Shown one piece after another: positions 37,228 through 46,719 of a DNA stretch of 64,000 nt. Source of the DNA: Haloechinothrix alba. Its GTDB lineage: Bacteria > Actinomycetota > Actinomycetes > Mycobacteriales > Pseudonocardiaceae. The first letter of the stretch is position 1. Each line of letters opens with the position of its first letter. The position numbers and the translations under genes were made by a program. Location of the stretch: positions 1-64,000 of the forward strand of contig NZ_FZNW01000011.1 in assembly GCF_900188115.1 (NCBI RefSeq). Reading direction: 5' to 3'. The notes under the pieces were generated by a model. It did no database searches, was not told where the DNA came from, and saw nothing but the letters and a program-made list of their open reading frames with translations.

Positions 37228-37992
37228 ATGGCAGACGAACTTGTGCACTACGCGGTGTCCGGCGGCGTCGCGACCATCACCCTGGACTCACCACACAACC
37301 GCAACGCGTTGTCGGCGCAGCTGCGGCGCGAACTCAGCGCGGGACTGACCACGGCACACGAGGACCCCGATGTGCGGGTCATCGTGCTCGACCACACCTC
37401 CGAGGTGTTCTGCGCCGGGATGGACCTCAAGGAGGCGCGGGACACGGACGCCTCCGAGCAAGGCGTCAACGAGTTCCCCCACATCCTCACGCAGATCCTG
37501 ACCGGCGCGAAACCGGTCGTCGCCAAGCTCGCCGGACCGGCAAGGGCAGGTGGCATCGGCATCGTCGCCGCCGCGGACATCGCCGTGGCGAGCCGCGCGG
37601 CCACGTTCGCCTTCACCGAGGTACGTCTCGGTCTGGTACCCGCCGTCATCTCCGTGCCCATCCTGCCCAGGTTGCTGCCTCGCCAGGCCCGCGAGCTCTT
37701 CCTGACCGGGGAACGGTTCGACGCCGACCGGGCGGCACAGGTCGGTCTGGTCAACTCGGCGGTGGAGCCCGATGCGCTGGACGGCGAGGTCGACCGGTAC
37801 GTCACCGCGCTGGCGCATGGCGGGCCGGACGCCCTTGCCGCCACCAAGAGTCTGCTCGACTCGCACGACGAGCTGCAGCAGCGTTTCGACGAGATGCTGT
37901 CGCTGTCCGCGGAGTTTTTCGCCGGTTCGGAAGCCCAGGAAGGCATCACGGCGTTCACGCAGAAGCGCGCACCGAGCTGGGTCCCTGAGTAG
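37228..37992 (+). CDS. Enoyl-CoA hydratase/isomerase family protein
   Basis: A 254-aa crotonase. Oxyanion-hole segments are FCAGMDLKEARD and GPARAGGIGIVAAADIAVA; FTEVRLGLVPAVI follows. The Glu pair of classic hydratases is only partly conserved, so hydration is not assured. The ATG at 37228 is preferred to a start at 37195 that lies within the preceding gene. It lies 22 bases after the chelatase gene but is functionally unrelated. Confidence 0.88.
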   Translation: MADELVHYAVSGGVATITLDSPHNRNALSAQLRRELSAGLTTAHEDPDVRVIVLDHTSEVFCAGMDLKEARDTDASEQGVNEFPHILTQILTGAKPVVAKLAGPARAGGIGIVAAADIAVASRAATFAFTEVRLGLVPAVISVPILPRLLPRQARELFLTGERFDADRAAQVGLVNSAVEPDALDGEVDRYVTALAHGGPDALAATKSLLDSHDELQQRFDEMLSLSAEFFAGSEAQEGITAFTQKRAPSWVPE

Positions 37993-38012
37993 GCCCCGTG
38001 CGCCGGTGCCGA

Positions 38013-38054
38013 GCGGCCCGCCCTCCCCACTTCCCTGCGGTGGGGGCGGGCCGC
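38013..38054. terminator. GC-rich bidirectional hairpin between convergent genes
   Basis: GCGGCCCGCCCTCCCCAC (38013-38030) pairs with 38040-38054, with two bulges and a 9-nt loop. It sits between the stops of the crotonase gene and the barstar-like gene. Confidence 0.7.
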
Positions 38055-38058
38055 CGCC

Positions 38059-38502
38059 TCAGCGTTCGGTGAGCACCACGGTGAACCTGCGGCCGTCGCC
38101 GGGCCTGCCCGCGGAGGCCAGCGCGCGCTGGGCGTCCGAGAGCACGCTGCGGATGGCCAGGTAGGCCTTGGGGTCCGCGTCGGCGAGGTCGCTCGCCGCG
38201 CTCCAGATCAGCACGTGCTCACCGGCCGGAAGCCAGGACAGGTCGGTCAGGCAGTCCCGCAAGGCATCCAAGCTGCGCTCGACACCGTCGGGAAACGACA
38301 GCGTGGTCGCGATCGCGTCGAGAATCGACGCGCTGTCCCGCAGGCCCGTACCGTCGAACTGATGGGCGTAAGCACCCCGCGCACGTGCGTCCGCGGCGGC
38401 AGTCGCACCATCGGGTGCCGACTCCTGCTTCACCACCGGATCACTCACTGGAGATACCTGCCGATCTGGATCGTTGTTGCTGGACGGATCTGTTCCGGTC
38501 AC
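38059..38502 (-). CDS. Barstar-family (RNase-inhibitor-like) protein
   Basis: A 147-aa protein whose second half is barstar-like: AYAHQFDGTGLRDSASILDAI, then SFPDGVERSLDALRDCLTDL and SWLPAGEHVLIW (the family pattern with conserved Asp and Trp). The first 45 residues are polar and disordered. No barnase or other RNase toxin is adjacent, so it is an orphan or has a different partner. GTG start; the upstream 59-aa gene ends 10 bases before it. Confidence 0.75.
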   Translation of the reverse strand: MTGTDPSSNNDPDRQVSPVSDPVVKQESAPDGATAAADARARGAYAHQFDGTGLRDSASILDAIATTLSFPDGVERSLDALRDCLTDLSWLPAGEHVLIWSAASDLADADPKAYLAIRSVLSDAQRALASAGRPGDGRRFTVVLTER

Positions 38503-38512
38503 TGCCAGTCAC

Positions 38513-38692
38513 TCACGTCACGGGGCCGCACGTAAAGCCGGCCGCGGACCGGTCGGCCGCGGCCGGGACCGCCTCGGAGCTGGTCGCCTCCCGCGCCTGC
38601 TCCTCGCCGAGCAGCTCGGAAGCGAGCCATCCTACGAGGACAAGGATGAGTAAGCCGACCAGTGCGATCGTGATCCGCCGTCTGGAGAACAC
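38513..38692 (-). CDS. 59-aa single-span membrane protein
   Basis: GTG to TGA, encoding FSRRRITIALVGLLILVLVG and onward: a basic N-terminus, one transmembrane segment of about 20 residues, then an acidic/Ala-rich external tail with a single Cys (GFTCGPVT). It follows the positive-inside rule and precedes the barstar-like gene on the same strand. No ribosome binding site is obvious and I do not recognise a family; a real but unconfirmed gene. Confidence 0.55.
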   Translation of the reverse strand: MFSRRRITIALVGLLILVLVGWLASELLGEEQAREATSSEAVPAAADRSAAGFTCGPVT

Positions 38693-38808
38693 ACCGAAAT
38701 GGTAGGGACCGCCTGACGGGTCGCCGTGACCGCCCCGCTCATCGCCGCTGCGATCCGACCGGCCACAGGGCTTACCGGTACTGCCGTACCGCGCGGTACG
38801 TTGGGTCC

Positions 38809-39774
38809 ATGTTTGCCGTATACGCTTCCGAGCCCAACGCCGAGGACCCGCTGGCTTCCCTGGTCGTCGGTGACCGCCCCGCCGAGGACCCTCCGCACGG
38901 GTGGGTCTCGGTCACCGTACGAGCCGCCAGCCTGAACATGCACGACATCTGGACGCTACGCGGCGTCGGGATCAAACCGGACCAGTTCCCGATGATCCTC
39001 GGGTGCGACGGTGCGGGCGTCCTCGACGACGGCACCGAGGTCGTCCTCCATTCGGTCATCGGGGACCCGGCGTGGGACGGGGACGAGACGCTCGACCCGA
39101 AGCGCACGCTGCTGACCGAGAAACACCAGGGCACCTTCGCCGAGAAGGTCATCGTTCCCGCCCGCAACGCCGTACCGAAGCCGCCGGAGCTGTCCTTCGT
39201 CGAGGGCGCGGCCATGGGTACGGCATGGCTGACGGCCTACCGGATGCTGTTCGTCAAGTCCGGGCTGCGCCCCGGTCAGACGATGCTGGTCCAGGGAGCT
39301 TCCGGCGGAGTGGCCACGGCACTCATCCAGCTCGGCCGCGCGGCGGGCCTGCGGGTATGGGCCACCGGCCGCACCGAGTCCAAACGCGAGCTCGCCGCGT
39401 CGCTCGGCGCACACGAGACCTTCGAGCCCGGTGCGCGGCTTCCCGAACGTGTCGACGGCGTGTTCGAGACCGTCGGCAAGTCGACATGGTCACACTCGCT
39501 GAAGTCGCTCAAGCCAGGTGGCATCATCGTGGTATCCGGCGCCACCAGCGGACCGGACGCTGCCGCCGAGCTGCAGCGGGTGTTCTTCCTGCAGCTACGC
39601 ATCGCCGGTTCCACCATGGGAACGCGGTCCGAGCTGGCCGAACTGCTCGAGTTCGTGCGGCTGACCGGGATCCGGCCGCAGATCGGCAGGGAGCTGCCCC
39701 TCGCCGACGCGGAGAGCGGCTTCCGGACCATGCTGGACGGGGAGACCTCCGGAAAGGTCGTGTTCACCACCTGA
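38809..39774 (+). CDS. Zinc-type/quinone-oxidoreductase-like MDR dehydrogenase
   Basis: A 321-aa medium-chain reductase. It has the GroES-like N-domain (SLNMHDIWTLRGVGI, ILGCDGAGVL) and Rossmann motif VQGASGGVATALIQLGRA, with NADPH-type Arg following in TGRTESKR. Cysteine/His zinc ligands are not conserved, so it is a non-zinc quinone-oxidoreductase-like enzyme. Substrate unknown. Confidence 0.88.
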   Translation: MFAVYASEPNAEDPLASLVVGDRPAEDPPHGWVSVTVRAASLNMHDIWTLRGVGIKPDQFPMILGCDGAGVLDDGTEVVLHSVIGDPAWDGDETLDPKRTLLTEKHQGTFAEKVIVPARNAVPKPPELSFVEGAAMGTAWLTAYRMLFVKSGLRPGQTMLVQGASGGVATALIQLGRAAGLRVWATGRTESKRELAASLGAHETFEPGARLPERVDGVFETVGKSTWSHSLKSLKPGGIIVVSGATSGPDAAAELQRVFFLQLRIAGSTMGTRSELAELLEFVRLTGIRPQIGRELPLADAESGFRTMLDGETSGKVVFTT

Positions 39775-39870
39775 CGGACCGGCACGGCGACCGGGCGAGG
39801 TCAGGGTGTGGCTCCCGGCCCCGTCCGGCGCGAACGGGGATCGCCAGACGCGCCCTACTCCGATCAGCGG

Positions 39871-39903
39871 AGTCCGGCCCGACCCCCGGCCGGGCCGGAC
39901 TCG
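39871..39903 (+). terminator. Stem-loop after the MDR dehydrogenase gene
   Basis: GAGTCCGGCCCG (39871-39882) and its exact complement at 39892-39903 form a 12-bp stem with a 9-nt loop, about 100 bases after the stop. No T-run follows, as is usual in actinobacteria. Confidence 0.6.
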
Positions 39904-39985
39904 CAGGTCACAGCCGTTCGAGCGGGTTGATACGGCTTCGTGACCGGGCAATTGCCCGGCATACCGGCACTGCTGTGGGTAGCCT

Positions 39986-40999
39986 GTGAGTATGACCACA
40001 GGACCGGAGCAGGAGGTGCCCGACCAGTCGGGCATCCGTGCCGGGTACCAGCGGTTCGCCGGTATCCGCACGCGGACGCTCGAGGTCGGGGCCGGCCCGG
40101 CCGCGCCGGAACGACCGCGACACGGTCTGCTCCGCAAGGCACGCGCGGGGTCCGGCAGGCCGCACCGACCCCGGTTCGTGCTGCTGCACGGCTACTGCGA
40201 CAGCGCCGACACCTGGCGCGGCGTTCTCCGCGGGCTCGCCGCGGCGGGACACTCCGCCATCGCGGTCGACCTCCCCGGCTTCGGGGAAGCCGACGACCTG
40301 CGTCCCGGCCAGATCCTGCCGCAGCACGACGCGTTCCTGCGGTCGGTCATCGTCGAGCAGGCCGTGCAGGGCGACGTCGTGCTCATCGGCAACTCGCTCG
40401 GCGGAACGGTGAGCCTGCGCGCCGCGCACGACCACTCCCTCCCCATCGCGGGCGTGGTCTCCATCGCGGCACCCGGCTTGGCGGACAGCCTGCTGGTCCG
40501 CACGGTGGCACGCAACCCGCTCCCGCTGCGGCTGTACGCGTCGCTGCCGGTCCCCGTGCCGAGCGCCGTCGTGCGAACCGTGGCGAACGCCGTCATCCCG
40601 CGGCTGCTCTACGCCGACCCCTCCGAGGCCGACTCCGCCGAGACGGACAGGTTCGCCGAGCTGGTGTCCGACTACGCGCGCACCAAACTCCGGTTGGAGC
40701 AGGCACGGCAGCTCGTTTCCGAGATCGACAACGCGTACCAGCTGGACAAGATACGGGCGCCCTTACTCGCGGTCGGGTGCGGCAAGGACAGGCTCGTCAG
40801 CACGGCCGCTGCCAAACGGCTACACACGCTCGTGCCGCACAGCAGGATGCTGGTGAAGCAGGAATGGGGGCACTGCCCGCAGCTGGACGCACCGGCGGAG
40901 CTGGCGCAGCTCATCGCCTTCTTCGCCGCCAGCTGCCGCCGGAGCGCCACGAGCGGTGCGGCGCCGTCCCGGACCACCCCGAGCTCCCTGGCCGGCTAG
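39986..40999 (+). CDS. Alpha/beta hydrolase
   Basis: A 337-aa serine hydrolase. The oxyanion segment is VLLHGYCDSADTWRG, the nucleophile elbow LIGNSLGGTVSL (GxSxG), and the catalytic His lies in KQEWGHCPQLDAP. A GTG (39986) or the ATG two codons later (39992) may be used. The approx. 60-residue Arg/Pro-rich N-terminus is unusual for the fold. Substrate unknown. Confidence 0.87.
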   Translation: MSMTTGPEQEVPDQSGIRAGYQRFAGIRTRTLEVGAGPAAPERPRHGLLRKARAGSGRPHRPRFVLLHGYCDSADTWRGVLRGLAAAGHSAIAVDLPGFGEADDLRPGQILPQHDAFLRSVIVEQAVQGDVVLIGNSLGGTVSLRAAHDHSLPIAGVVSIAAPGLADSLLVRTVARNPLPLRLYASLPVPVPSAVVRTVANAVIPRLLYADPSEADSAETDRFAELVSDYARTKLRLEQARQLVSEIDNAYQLDKIRAPLLAVGCGKDRLVSTAAAKRLHTLVPHSRMLVKQEWGHCPQLDAPAELAQLIAFFAASCRRSATSGAAPSRTTPSSLAG

Positions 41000-41010
41000 C
41001 GCCGCCGACG

Positions 41011-42060
41011 TCACAGCCGGTCGCGCGCGACATCGAGGGCGTCCCTGGCCTGCTTGGCGAGGGACTCGATGATCTCGGCCGCCGGCTTCTCCTCCGCCAG
41101 CTGGTACGTACGTCCCGCCCACAACGACATGGCCTCCGGGTCACCCGCCTCCGTAGCGGCGGCGCGGATCGGTTTGGTCATGTGGTGCAGCTGGGGGTAG
41201 GCCACCGGGGCGTGCGCGGAGTGCTCGCTGATGAACCTGTTCACCAGTCCCCGCGCGGGACGGCCGGTGAACGCGCGCGTGAACCTGGTGCCGCGGCCCG
41301 CCCTCGCGAGCGCGTCCCGGTACACCGGCGACGTTCCGGACTCGGTCGCGCGGAGGAAAGCGCTGCCCATCTGGGCCGCGACCGCTCCGGCGGCAAGTAC
41401 CGCCGCTACATCGGCCCCGTTGACCACTCCTCCCGCGGCGATGACCGGGATATCCAGCTCGGCGTGAAGGCTGCGCAGGGCGGCAAGCACCCCGTAGAGC
41501 TCGCCGCCGGCCGCGTCTGCGCCCGTGTCGGTGAAGGTTCCCCGATGGCCGCCCGCGTCGCACCCCTGCACGCAGATCGCGTCCGCACCGAGCGCAGCGG
41601 CCTGGCAGCCCTCCTCCGGGGTCGCCACCGTGATGACCACACTGCTGCCCGCCTTCTTGACGCGCGCGATATCGGTCGCCGACGGCATCTGGAACGTGAA
41701 CGACACGACCGGAATGCGGCTGGCGACAACGGCATCCAGCTTCGCCGGGTAGTTGTCGTCGTCCCAGACGGCGCATCCGGGCTCGGCACCGTATCGCTGC
41801 CCCTCGGAACGCATCCGGTCCCGGTAGTCCGACATGTCCCTGGCAACCCGCTCCCGCGGCACGAACAGGTTCACCCCGAACGGTCCGTCGGTCAGGCGCC
41901 TGGTCCGTCCGATCTGGTCGACCAGCTTCTCGGGAGTGAGCATGCCGCCCGCGAGGAACCCGAACGCCCCGGCGTTCGCCGCAGCGGCGACCAGCTCAGG
42001 CGTGGAGGGCCCACCCGCCATCGGGGCCACGATGACGGGTATCGGTAGGTCGGAGAACAT
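41011..42060 (-). CDS. Nitronate monooxygenase / 2-nitropropane-dioxygenase-like FMN enzyme
   Basis: A 349-aa TIM-barrel FMN protein. It begins MFSDLPIPVIVAPMAGGPS and has GAFGFLAGG, DAICVQGCDAGGHRGTF (FMN phosphate region and catalytic His) and VIAAGGVVNGADVAAVLAAGA. The ATG at 42060 is the family start although the frame is open upstream. It lies between the hydrolase (convergent) and lepA. Confidence 0.9.
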   Translation of the reverse strand: MFSDLPIPVIVAPMAGGPSTPELVAAAANAGAFGFLAGGMLTPEKLVDQIGRTRRLTDGPFGVNLFVPRERVARDMSDYRDRMRSEGQRYGAEPGCAVWDDDNYPAKLDAVVASRIPVVSFTFQMPSATDIARVKKAGSSVVITVATPEEGCQAAALGADAICVQGCDAGGHRGTFTDTGADAAGGELYGVLAALRSLHAELDIPVIAAGGVVNGADVAAVLAAGAVAAQMGSAFLRATESGTSPVYRDALARAGRGTRFTRAFTGRPARGLVNRFISEHSAHAPVAYPQLHHMTKPIRAAATEAGDPEAMSLWAGRTYQLAEEKPAAEIIESLAKQARDALDVARDRL

Positions 42061-42143
42061 AGCCCGAGCATAGGACCCGCGAAAGCGGCCACCCGGACGG
42101 GCGATGCCGTAATCGCACATACCCCCGACCACACGCCGCGCGC

Positions 42144-44021
42144 CTACTTCTTGCCCTTGCTCTTGTCGGCGCCCTTCTCGCCCTTGTCGACCTTGTCGCC
42201 CGAGCCCTCCGTGGACAGCGCGGCAACGAAGGCTTCCTGCGGTACCTCGACCCTGCCCACGGTCTTCATCCGCTTCTTGCCTTCCTTCTGCTTCTCCAGC
42301 AACTTGCGCTTCCGGGAGATGTCGCCTCCGTAGCACTTGGCCAGCACGTCCTTGCGTAGCGCCCGGACCGTCTCGCGCGCGATGATGCGCGAGCCGACGG
42401 CGGCCTGGATCGGAACCTCGAACTGCTGCCGCGGGATCAGGTCGCGCAGCCGCGCGGTCATCTTGGTGCCGTAGGAGTAGGCGAAGTCCTTGTGCACGAT
42501 CGCCGAGAACGCGTCCACCGTCTCGCCCTGCATGAGGATGTCGACCTTGACGAGGTCGGATTCCTGTAGCCCGGCGTCCTCGTAGTCCAGGGAGGCGTAC
42601 CCGCGGGTTCGCGACTTGAGCGAGTCGAAGAAGTCGAAAATGATCTCGCCGAGCGGCATCTTGTAGCGCAGCTCGACACGATCCTCGGACAGGTAGTCCA
42701 TCCCGAGCATCTGGCCGCGCTTGCCCTGGCACAGCTCCATCACGGCACCGATGAACTCGGCAGGGGCGATGACGGTCACCTTGCTCATCGGCTCGTGTAC
42801 CTCGGCGATCTTGCCGGTCGGCCAGTCCGACGGATTGGTTACCTGGAGCTCGCTGCCATCGGTGAGGTAGACGTCGTAGACCACGTTCGGGGCGGTGGAG
42901 ATGAGGTCCAAACCGTACTCGCGTTCCAGCCGCGCGCGCGTGATCTCCAGGTGCAGCAGGCCGAGGAACCCACACCGGAACCCGAACCCGAGAGCCACGG
43001 AGTTCTCCGGCTCGAACGTCAGCGACGCGTCGTTGAGCTGCAGCTTCTCGAGCGCCTCACGCAGCATCGAGTACTCCGACCCGTCTATCGGATACAGTCC
43101 TGAGTAGACCATCGGCTGCGGTTCCCTGTACCCCGGCAACGGATCCGTGGCGCCATGCTTCTCGGAGGTGACCGTGTCACCGACCTTGGACTGCCGGACA
43201 TCCTTCACCCCGGTGATCAGGTAGCCGACCTCGCCGACACCGAGGCCCGTGCACGAGTTCGGCTCCGGCGAGATGATCCCCACGTCGAGCAGCTCGTGCG
43301 TGGCCCCTGTGGACATCATCTTGATCCGCTGCCGTGGCGTGATCTTGCCGTCCATCACCCGGATATAGGTCACCACACCCCGGTAGATGTCGTAGATCGA
43401 GTCGAAGATCATCGCGCGCGCCGGCGCGTCGGCGTCGCCGACCGGTGCGGGAACCTGGCGGACGACCTCGTCGAGCACCTCGCGCACGCCGTCACCCGTC
43501 TTCGCGGAGACACGCAGCACATCGGTCGGGTCGCACCCGATGATGTGGGCCAGTTCATCGGCGTACTTGTCCGGCTCCGCGGCCGGGAGGTCGATCTTGT
43601 TCAGCACCGGGATGATCGCGAGGTCCTGCTCGAGCGCGAGGTACAGGTTCGCCAGGGTCTGTGCCTCGATTCCCTGTGCCGCGTCGACCAGCAGGATCGC
43701 GCCTTCGCAGGCGTTCAACGCACGGGAGACCTCGTAGGTGAAGTCGACGTGCCCGGGGGTGTCGATCAGGTGCAGCACGTGCTCGGTGTCGTCGAGAGTC
43801 CACGGCAGCCGCACGTTCTGCGCCTTGATCGTGATGCCGCGCTCGCGCTCCAGGTCCATCCGGTCCAGGTACTGGTCGCGGTAGGCACGGTCGTCGAGCA
43901 CCCCTGTCAACTGCAGCATCCGGTCCGCAAGCGTCGACTTGCCGTGGTCGATGTGAGCGATGATGCTGAAGTTCCGGATTCGCTCCGGGGGTGTGAAGGT
44001 CGTATCTGCGTACGTGGTCAC
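42144..44021 (-). CDS. lepA: Elongation factor 4 (LepA)
   Basis: A ribosomal GTPase that back-translocates or aids 30S biogenesis. The 625-aa protein shows G1 [15 protein letters not shown], the [14 protein letters not shown]-type switch ([18 protein letters not shown]), DTPGHVDF and NKIDLP, plus the LepA C-terminal domain. The last 25 residues are Lys/Gly/Asp-rich ([17 protein letters not shown]), an actinobacterial extension. The GTG at 44021 has GAGGA upstream. Corresponds to Rv2404c. Confidence 0.95.
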   Translation of the reverse strand: MTTYADTTFTPPERIRNFSIIAHIDHGKSTLADRMLQLTGVLDDRAYRDQYLDRMDLERERGITIKAQNVRLPWTLDDTEHVLHLIDTPGHVDFTYEVSRALNACEGAILLVDAAQGIEAQTLANLYLALEQDLAIIPVLNKIDLPAAEPDKYADELAHIIGCDPTDVLRVSAKTGDGVREVLDEVVRQVPAPVGDADAPARAMIFDSIYDIYRGVVTYIRVMDGKITPRQRIKMMSTGATHELLDVGIISPEPNSCTGLGVGEVGYLITGVKDVRQSKVGDTVTSEKHGATDPLPGYREPQPMVYSGLYPIDGSEYSMLREALEKLQLNDASLTFEPENSVALGFGFRCGFLGLLHLEITRARLEREYGLDLISTAPNVVYDVYLTDGSELQVTNPSDWPTGKIAEVHEPMSKVTVIAPAEFIGAVMELCQGKRGQMLGMDYLSEDRVELRYKMPLGEIIFDFFDSLKSRTRGYASLDYEDAGLQESDLVKVDILMQGETVDAFSAIVHKDFAYSYGTKMTARLRDLIPRQQFEVPIQAAVGSRIIARETVRALRKDVLAKCYGGDISRKRKLLEKQKEGKKRMKTVGRVEVPQEAFVAALSTEGSGDKVDKGEKGADKSKGKK

Positions 44022-44141
44022 TCGGCGTCCTCGGGATGGTCGGGTGTGCGACCTCCATACTCCCACGTCGGTACGGGCAGCCGTGACGATGCTCCGGGAC
44101 CGCCCGCCGGGAGCCGTCGCCCTCACCGCGGGCACGCGTAC

Positions 44142-44516
44142 TCAGCGCGTGTCCTCCCGCAGTGGATGCCCGGCCGGGACCTCGACCAGCACGATGCGGG
44201 TGCCGTCCGGGTCGGAGATCCAGGCCTCGACCAGCCCCCACGGCTCCTCCCGGGGCTGCCTGTCGATCGGCACGCCCCGTTCGGTGAGGCCGGTCACCAC
44301 CTCGTGCACGTCGCGCACCTGCAGCCACAAGGCGACATCCGGTCCGGGCCCCGTACTACCGGTACCCACGATCTCGAGGAAGCCGCCCCCGAGGAAGAAC
44401 ACCGTCCCGCCGGGGAACTCCCGGTACACCGCCAGCCCGAGCGTCTCGGCGTAGAACGCCCGCGTGAGCTCCGGGTCCCGGGGTTTCAGCAAGACTCGGC
44501 TGCTGAGCACGTCCAT
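44142..44516 (-). CDS. VOC (glyoxalase/bleomycin-resistance) family protein
   Basis: A 124-aa paired beta-alpha-beta-beta-beta protein. It has LLKPRDPELTRAFYAETLGL and the second half VEAWISDPDGTRIVLVEVP. Metal ligand positions are Glu/His-poor, so a dioxygenase or glyoxalase activity is not demonstrable. ATG start. It lies between lepA and rpsT on minus. Confidence 0.83.
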   Translation of the reverse strand: MDVLSSRVLLKPRDPELTRAFYAETLGLAVYREFPGGTVFFLGGGFLEIVGTGSTGPGPDVALWLQVRDVHEVVTGLTERGVPIDRQPREEPWGLVEAWISDPDGTRIVLVEVPAGHPLREDTR

Positions 44517-44858
44517 GACCCGTGCCTACCCGCTCTGCGGCCACGGACACAATCCCTGCTGGTCGGACCACCGCTATGGCGCCGATGCCGAGCAGCACCA
44601 CAGCGGAGCCGTGCATCCGTCTCGCCGGGTCCGTCTCACCCGGCACGCGCCGGGCGAACAGCCCGCCGCGCCGGTACAGACCTTTGCACCGCGGACCCAC
44701 CTCGCAGGGGAGCCGGAAACCGTGCCGTGTACCCTGGACCGTTGTTGCCGTGTGGCATTCCGCCAAGGAGGAAGCCTGTCGCCGCCTCGCGCGCGTCAGG
44801 GCCGGAGAGAACGCGGCACGCATCCCACCGATGATCGAGCAGACGAAGGAGCGCCAGC
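44517..44858 (+). other. Region between VOC gene and rpsT, no gene; contains rpsT leader
   Basis: This 342-base stretch holds no convincing reading frame on either strand. TACCCT at 44730-44735 could be an rpsT -10, giving a leader of about 115 bases, with a second AAGGAGG at 44764-44770 that has no start at suitable distance. rpsT leaders are often autoregulated, but no structure is obvious. Confidence 0.4.
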
Positions 44859-45119
44859 GTGGCCAACATCAAGTCCCAGATGAAGCGTATCCGCACCAAC
44901 GAGGAGGCGCGCCAGCGCAACCAGGCCGTCAAGTCGTCGGTGAAGACCGCGATCCGCAAGTTCCGCGAGGCCGCCAAGGCCGGCGACAAGGACAGGGCGA
45001 TCGAGCTCCAGCGCGCGGCGGCCCAGAAGCTGGACAAAGCCGCGAGCAAGGGCGTCATCCACAAGAACCAGGCGGCCAACAAGAAGTCGGCAATGGCCAG
45101 GCACGTCGACTCGCTCTGA
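44859..45119 (+). CDS. rpsT: 30S ribosomal protein S20
   Basis: An 86-aa basic helical protein that binds 16S rRNA early in assembly. It begins [20 protein letters not shown] and ends in [21 protein letters not shown] start with AAGGAG 7 bases upstream. It is convergent with holA, as in mycobacteria (Rv2412/Rv2413c). Confidence 0.96.
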   Translation: MANIKSQMKRIRTNEEARQRNQAVKSSVKTAIRKFREAAKAGDKDRAIELQRAAAQKLDKAASKGVIHKNQAANKKSAMARHVDSL

Positions 45120-45153
45120 GGCGGCTGCCCCGGCCGCTGCAAGGCCCCCGCAG

Positions 45154-45192
45154 GCACGAATCCCCCTGGTCCCGCGCCCGGGGGATTCGTGC
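45154..45192. terminator. Bidirectional hairpin between rpsT and holA
   Basis: GCACGAATCCCCC (45154-45166) and its exact complement (45180-45192), 13-nt loop. It serves convergent genes. Confidence 0.8.
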
Positions 45193-45218
45193 TGTACGGC
45201 CAGGGCCGAGCGGTCCCG

Positions 45219-46196
45219 TCAGGACTCGCGCAGCGCGGCGATGCGCCGCGTAGCGCGCTCCAACGCGTACTCCCCGTCGGCGGCTGCTCCCTTGACCTCG
45301 GCGTTGAGCTCCGCGACGATCTCCAGCGCCGTGGTCAGCCCCTCCCGCGTCCAGCCGCGGGCCTGCCCTTGCGCCTTGCGCACCTTCCACGGCGGCATCC
45401 CGAGCTGGCTCGCCATGGTGTTCGGGTTGCCCCTGCCCGCCGAGGCGACGCGCGCCACCGTGCGCACGGCATCGGCGAGCGCGTCGGCGACGAGCACGTG
45501 CGCCACACCGATGTGCAGTGCCCACCGCAGCGCGGACAGCGCAGCGGTGCCGTCACCGGCCACCGCCTTCTCCGCGACGACGAAGCCGGTCACGTCCGCG
45601 CGACCGGTGTGGTACCTGCGAACCGCCTGCTCATCGATGTGCCCTCCGGAGTCCGCGACCAGCTGACCCGCCGCGGCCGCCAGCTCCCGCAGGTCGGTTC
45701 CCACGGACTCGACGAGCGCCGTCACGGCACCCGCGTCGATCGCACCACCGGCGCCACGCACCTCCGCCCGCACGAAGGCCTCCCGCTCGGCCGGTTTCGT
45801 GAGCTTGGCGCACTCCGTGACCGCGGCACCCGCGTGACGAAGCGTCGCAGGCAGCTCCTTGGCCGCCTTGCTCCGACCTCCACCGCTGTGCACCACGACG
45901 AGCACGACACCGGGGACGGGGTCCGGTACGTAGTTGCCGATCGCTTCCGCGGCCTCGTTCGAGACGTCCTGGGCCGAGTCCAGCACGACCACCCTGCCCT
46001 CGCTGAACAGCGTGGGGCTGACCAGTTCGGTCAGCGTGCCCACCGTCAGTTCGCTCGCCGGGATCCGGGTGAGCTCGGTGGACGGATCGGCTCGCCGAGC
46101 GGCGTCCAGGGCGGCGGAGATGGCCCGTTCGACGAGCAGGGCCTCATCGCCGAGCACGAGCTGCACCGGCCGCGCCGCGTTCGCTGGCTCACTCAC
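45219..46196 (-). CDS. holA: DNA polymerase III delta subunit
   Basis: The clamp-loader subunit that opens the beta clamp. The 325-aa protein has VQLVLGDEALLVERAI at the N-terminus, RVVVLDSAQDV, VLVVVHSGGGRSKAAKELP and the C-terminal helical collar with HPWKVRKAQGQ-like PPWKVRKAQGQARGW. The GTG at 46196 has GAGGA 8 bases upstream. The frame remains open for another 340 bases upstream through the 12-bp repeats, which I regard as non-coding. Confidence 0.93.
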   Translation of the reverse strand: MSEPANAARPVQLVLGDEALLVERAISAALDAARRADPSTELTRIPASELTVGTLTELVSPTLFSEGRVVVLDSAQDVSNEAAEAIGNYVPDPVPGVVLVVVHSGGGRSKAAKELPATLRHAGAAVTECAKLTKPAEREAFVRAEVRGAGGAIDAGAVTALVESVGTDLRELAAAAGQLVADSGGHIDEQAVRRYHTGRADVTGFVVAEKAVAGDGTAALSALRWALHIGVAHVLVADALADAVRTVARVASAGRGNPNTMASQLGMPPWKVRKAQGQARGWTREGLTTALEIVAELNAEVKGAAADGEYALERATRRIAALRES

Positions 46197-46413
46197 GCGG
46201 CCATCCTCGCACGTGAGGCGGCCAGGGATCGCCGTGGCACCCGGACACACCTCGAGCCCGCTCCGGCGGCCACGGGAGTACGCCGCCTGCCACGGACGGC
46301 GCCCGGCCGTGGCCAGGGCGGGAAAGAGCGAGGAGTGTGACGCAGGTCTAGTCGGCACGCCAGCGCGTAGCAGCCCCCTTGCCCGTGCCGTACGGTGTAG
46401 TACGGGTGGCCTT

Positions 46414-46474
46414 GTCCCCGGATACGTCCCCGGATACGTCCCCGGATACGTCCCCGGAAACGACCCCGGGATAC
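46414..46474. repeat. 12-bp tandem repeat in the holA-thrC divergent region
   Basis: GTCCCCGGATAC occurs three times exactly (46414-46449), a fourth copy has one change (GTCCCCGGAAAC, 46450-46461) and a fifth is degenerate (46462-46474). The unit is close to one helical turn, so it could stack protein sites on one DNA face. It lies about 100 bases before the SAM riboswitch. Confidence 0.85.
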
Positions 46475-46573
46475 GCCGCCAGGTAACCATGGAAACGAGC
46501 TGGGATACGGTAAACGTGGAGCGTAGCGCGACCACAAGTGGACCCGACGATTCTGTGCGACAACTCGATAACG

Positions 46574-46705
46574 CTCATCCAGAGGGGCAGAGGGACCGGC
46601 CCGATGAAGCCCCGGCAACCGGCGTTGGCCAGTCATCTCGATCAGCGAGGTAGCCAGCGCACTCGGTGCCAATTCCGGCCCATGACTCACCGTGGGGCAG
46701 ATGAG
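46574..46705 (+). promoter_or_regulatory. SAM-I-type (S-box) riboswitch upstream of thrC
   Basis: P1 is CTCATC (46574-46579) with GATGAG (46700-46705). The core shows AGAGGGGCAGAGGGACC, then CCCGATGAAGCCCCGGCAACC split as P2 3' side and the conserved GGCAACC (46614-46620), and the P4-side GGTGCCAATTCC (46665-46676), all SAM-I hallmarks. The ribosome binding site AAAGGA (46707-46712) begins 1 base after the P1 3' strand, suggesting control of translation by P1 formation. SAM would lower threonine synthase and spare homoserine for methionine, or the reverse. Confidence 0.88.
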
Positions 46706-46719
46706 GAAAGGACCTCTCG

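Noticed and set aside
45934-46653. Plus-strand frame with VPGY repeats across the 12-bp minisatellite
   Set aside because: The repeats are non-coding direct repeats; the frame is antisense to holA at its start and runs into the riboswitch.
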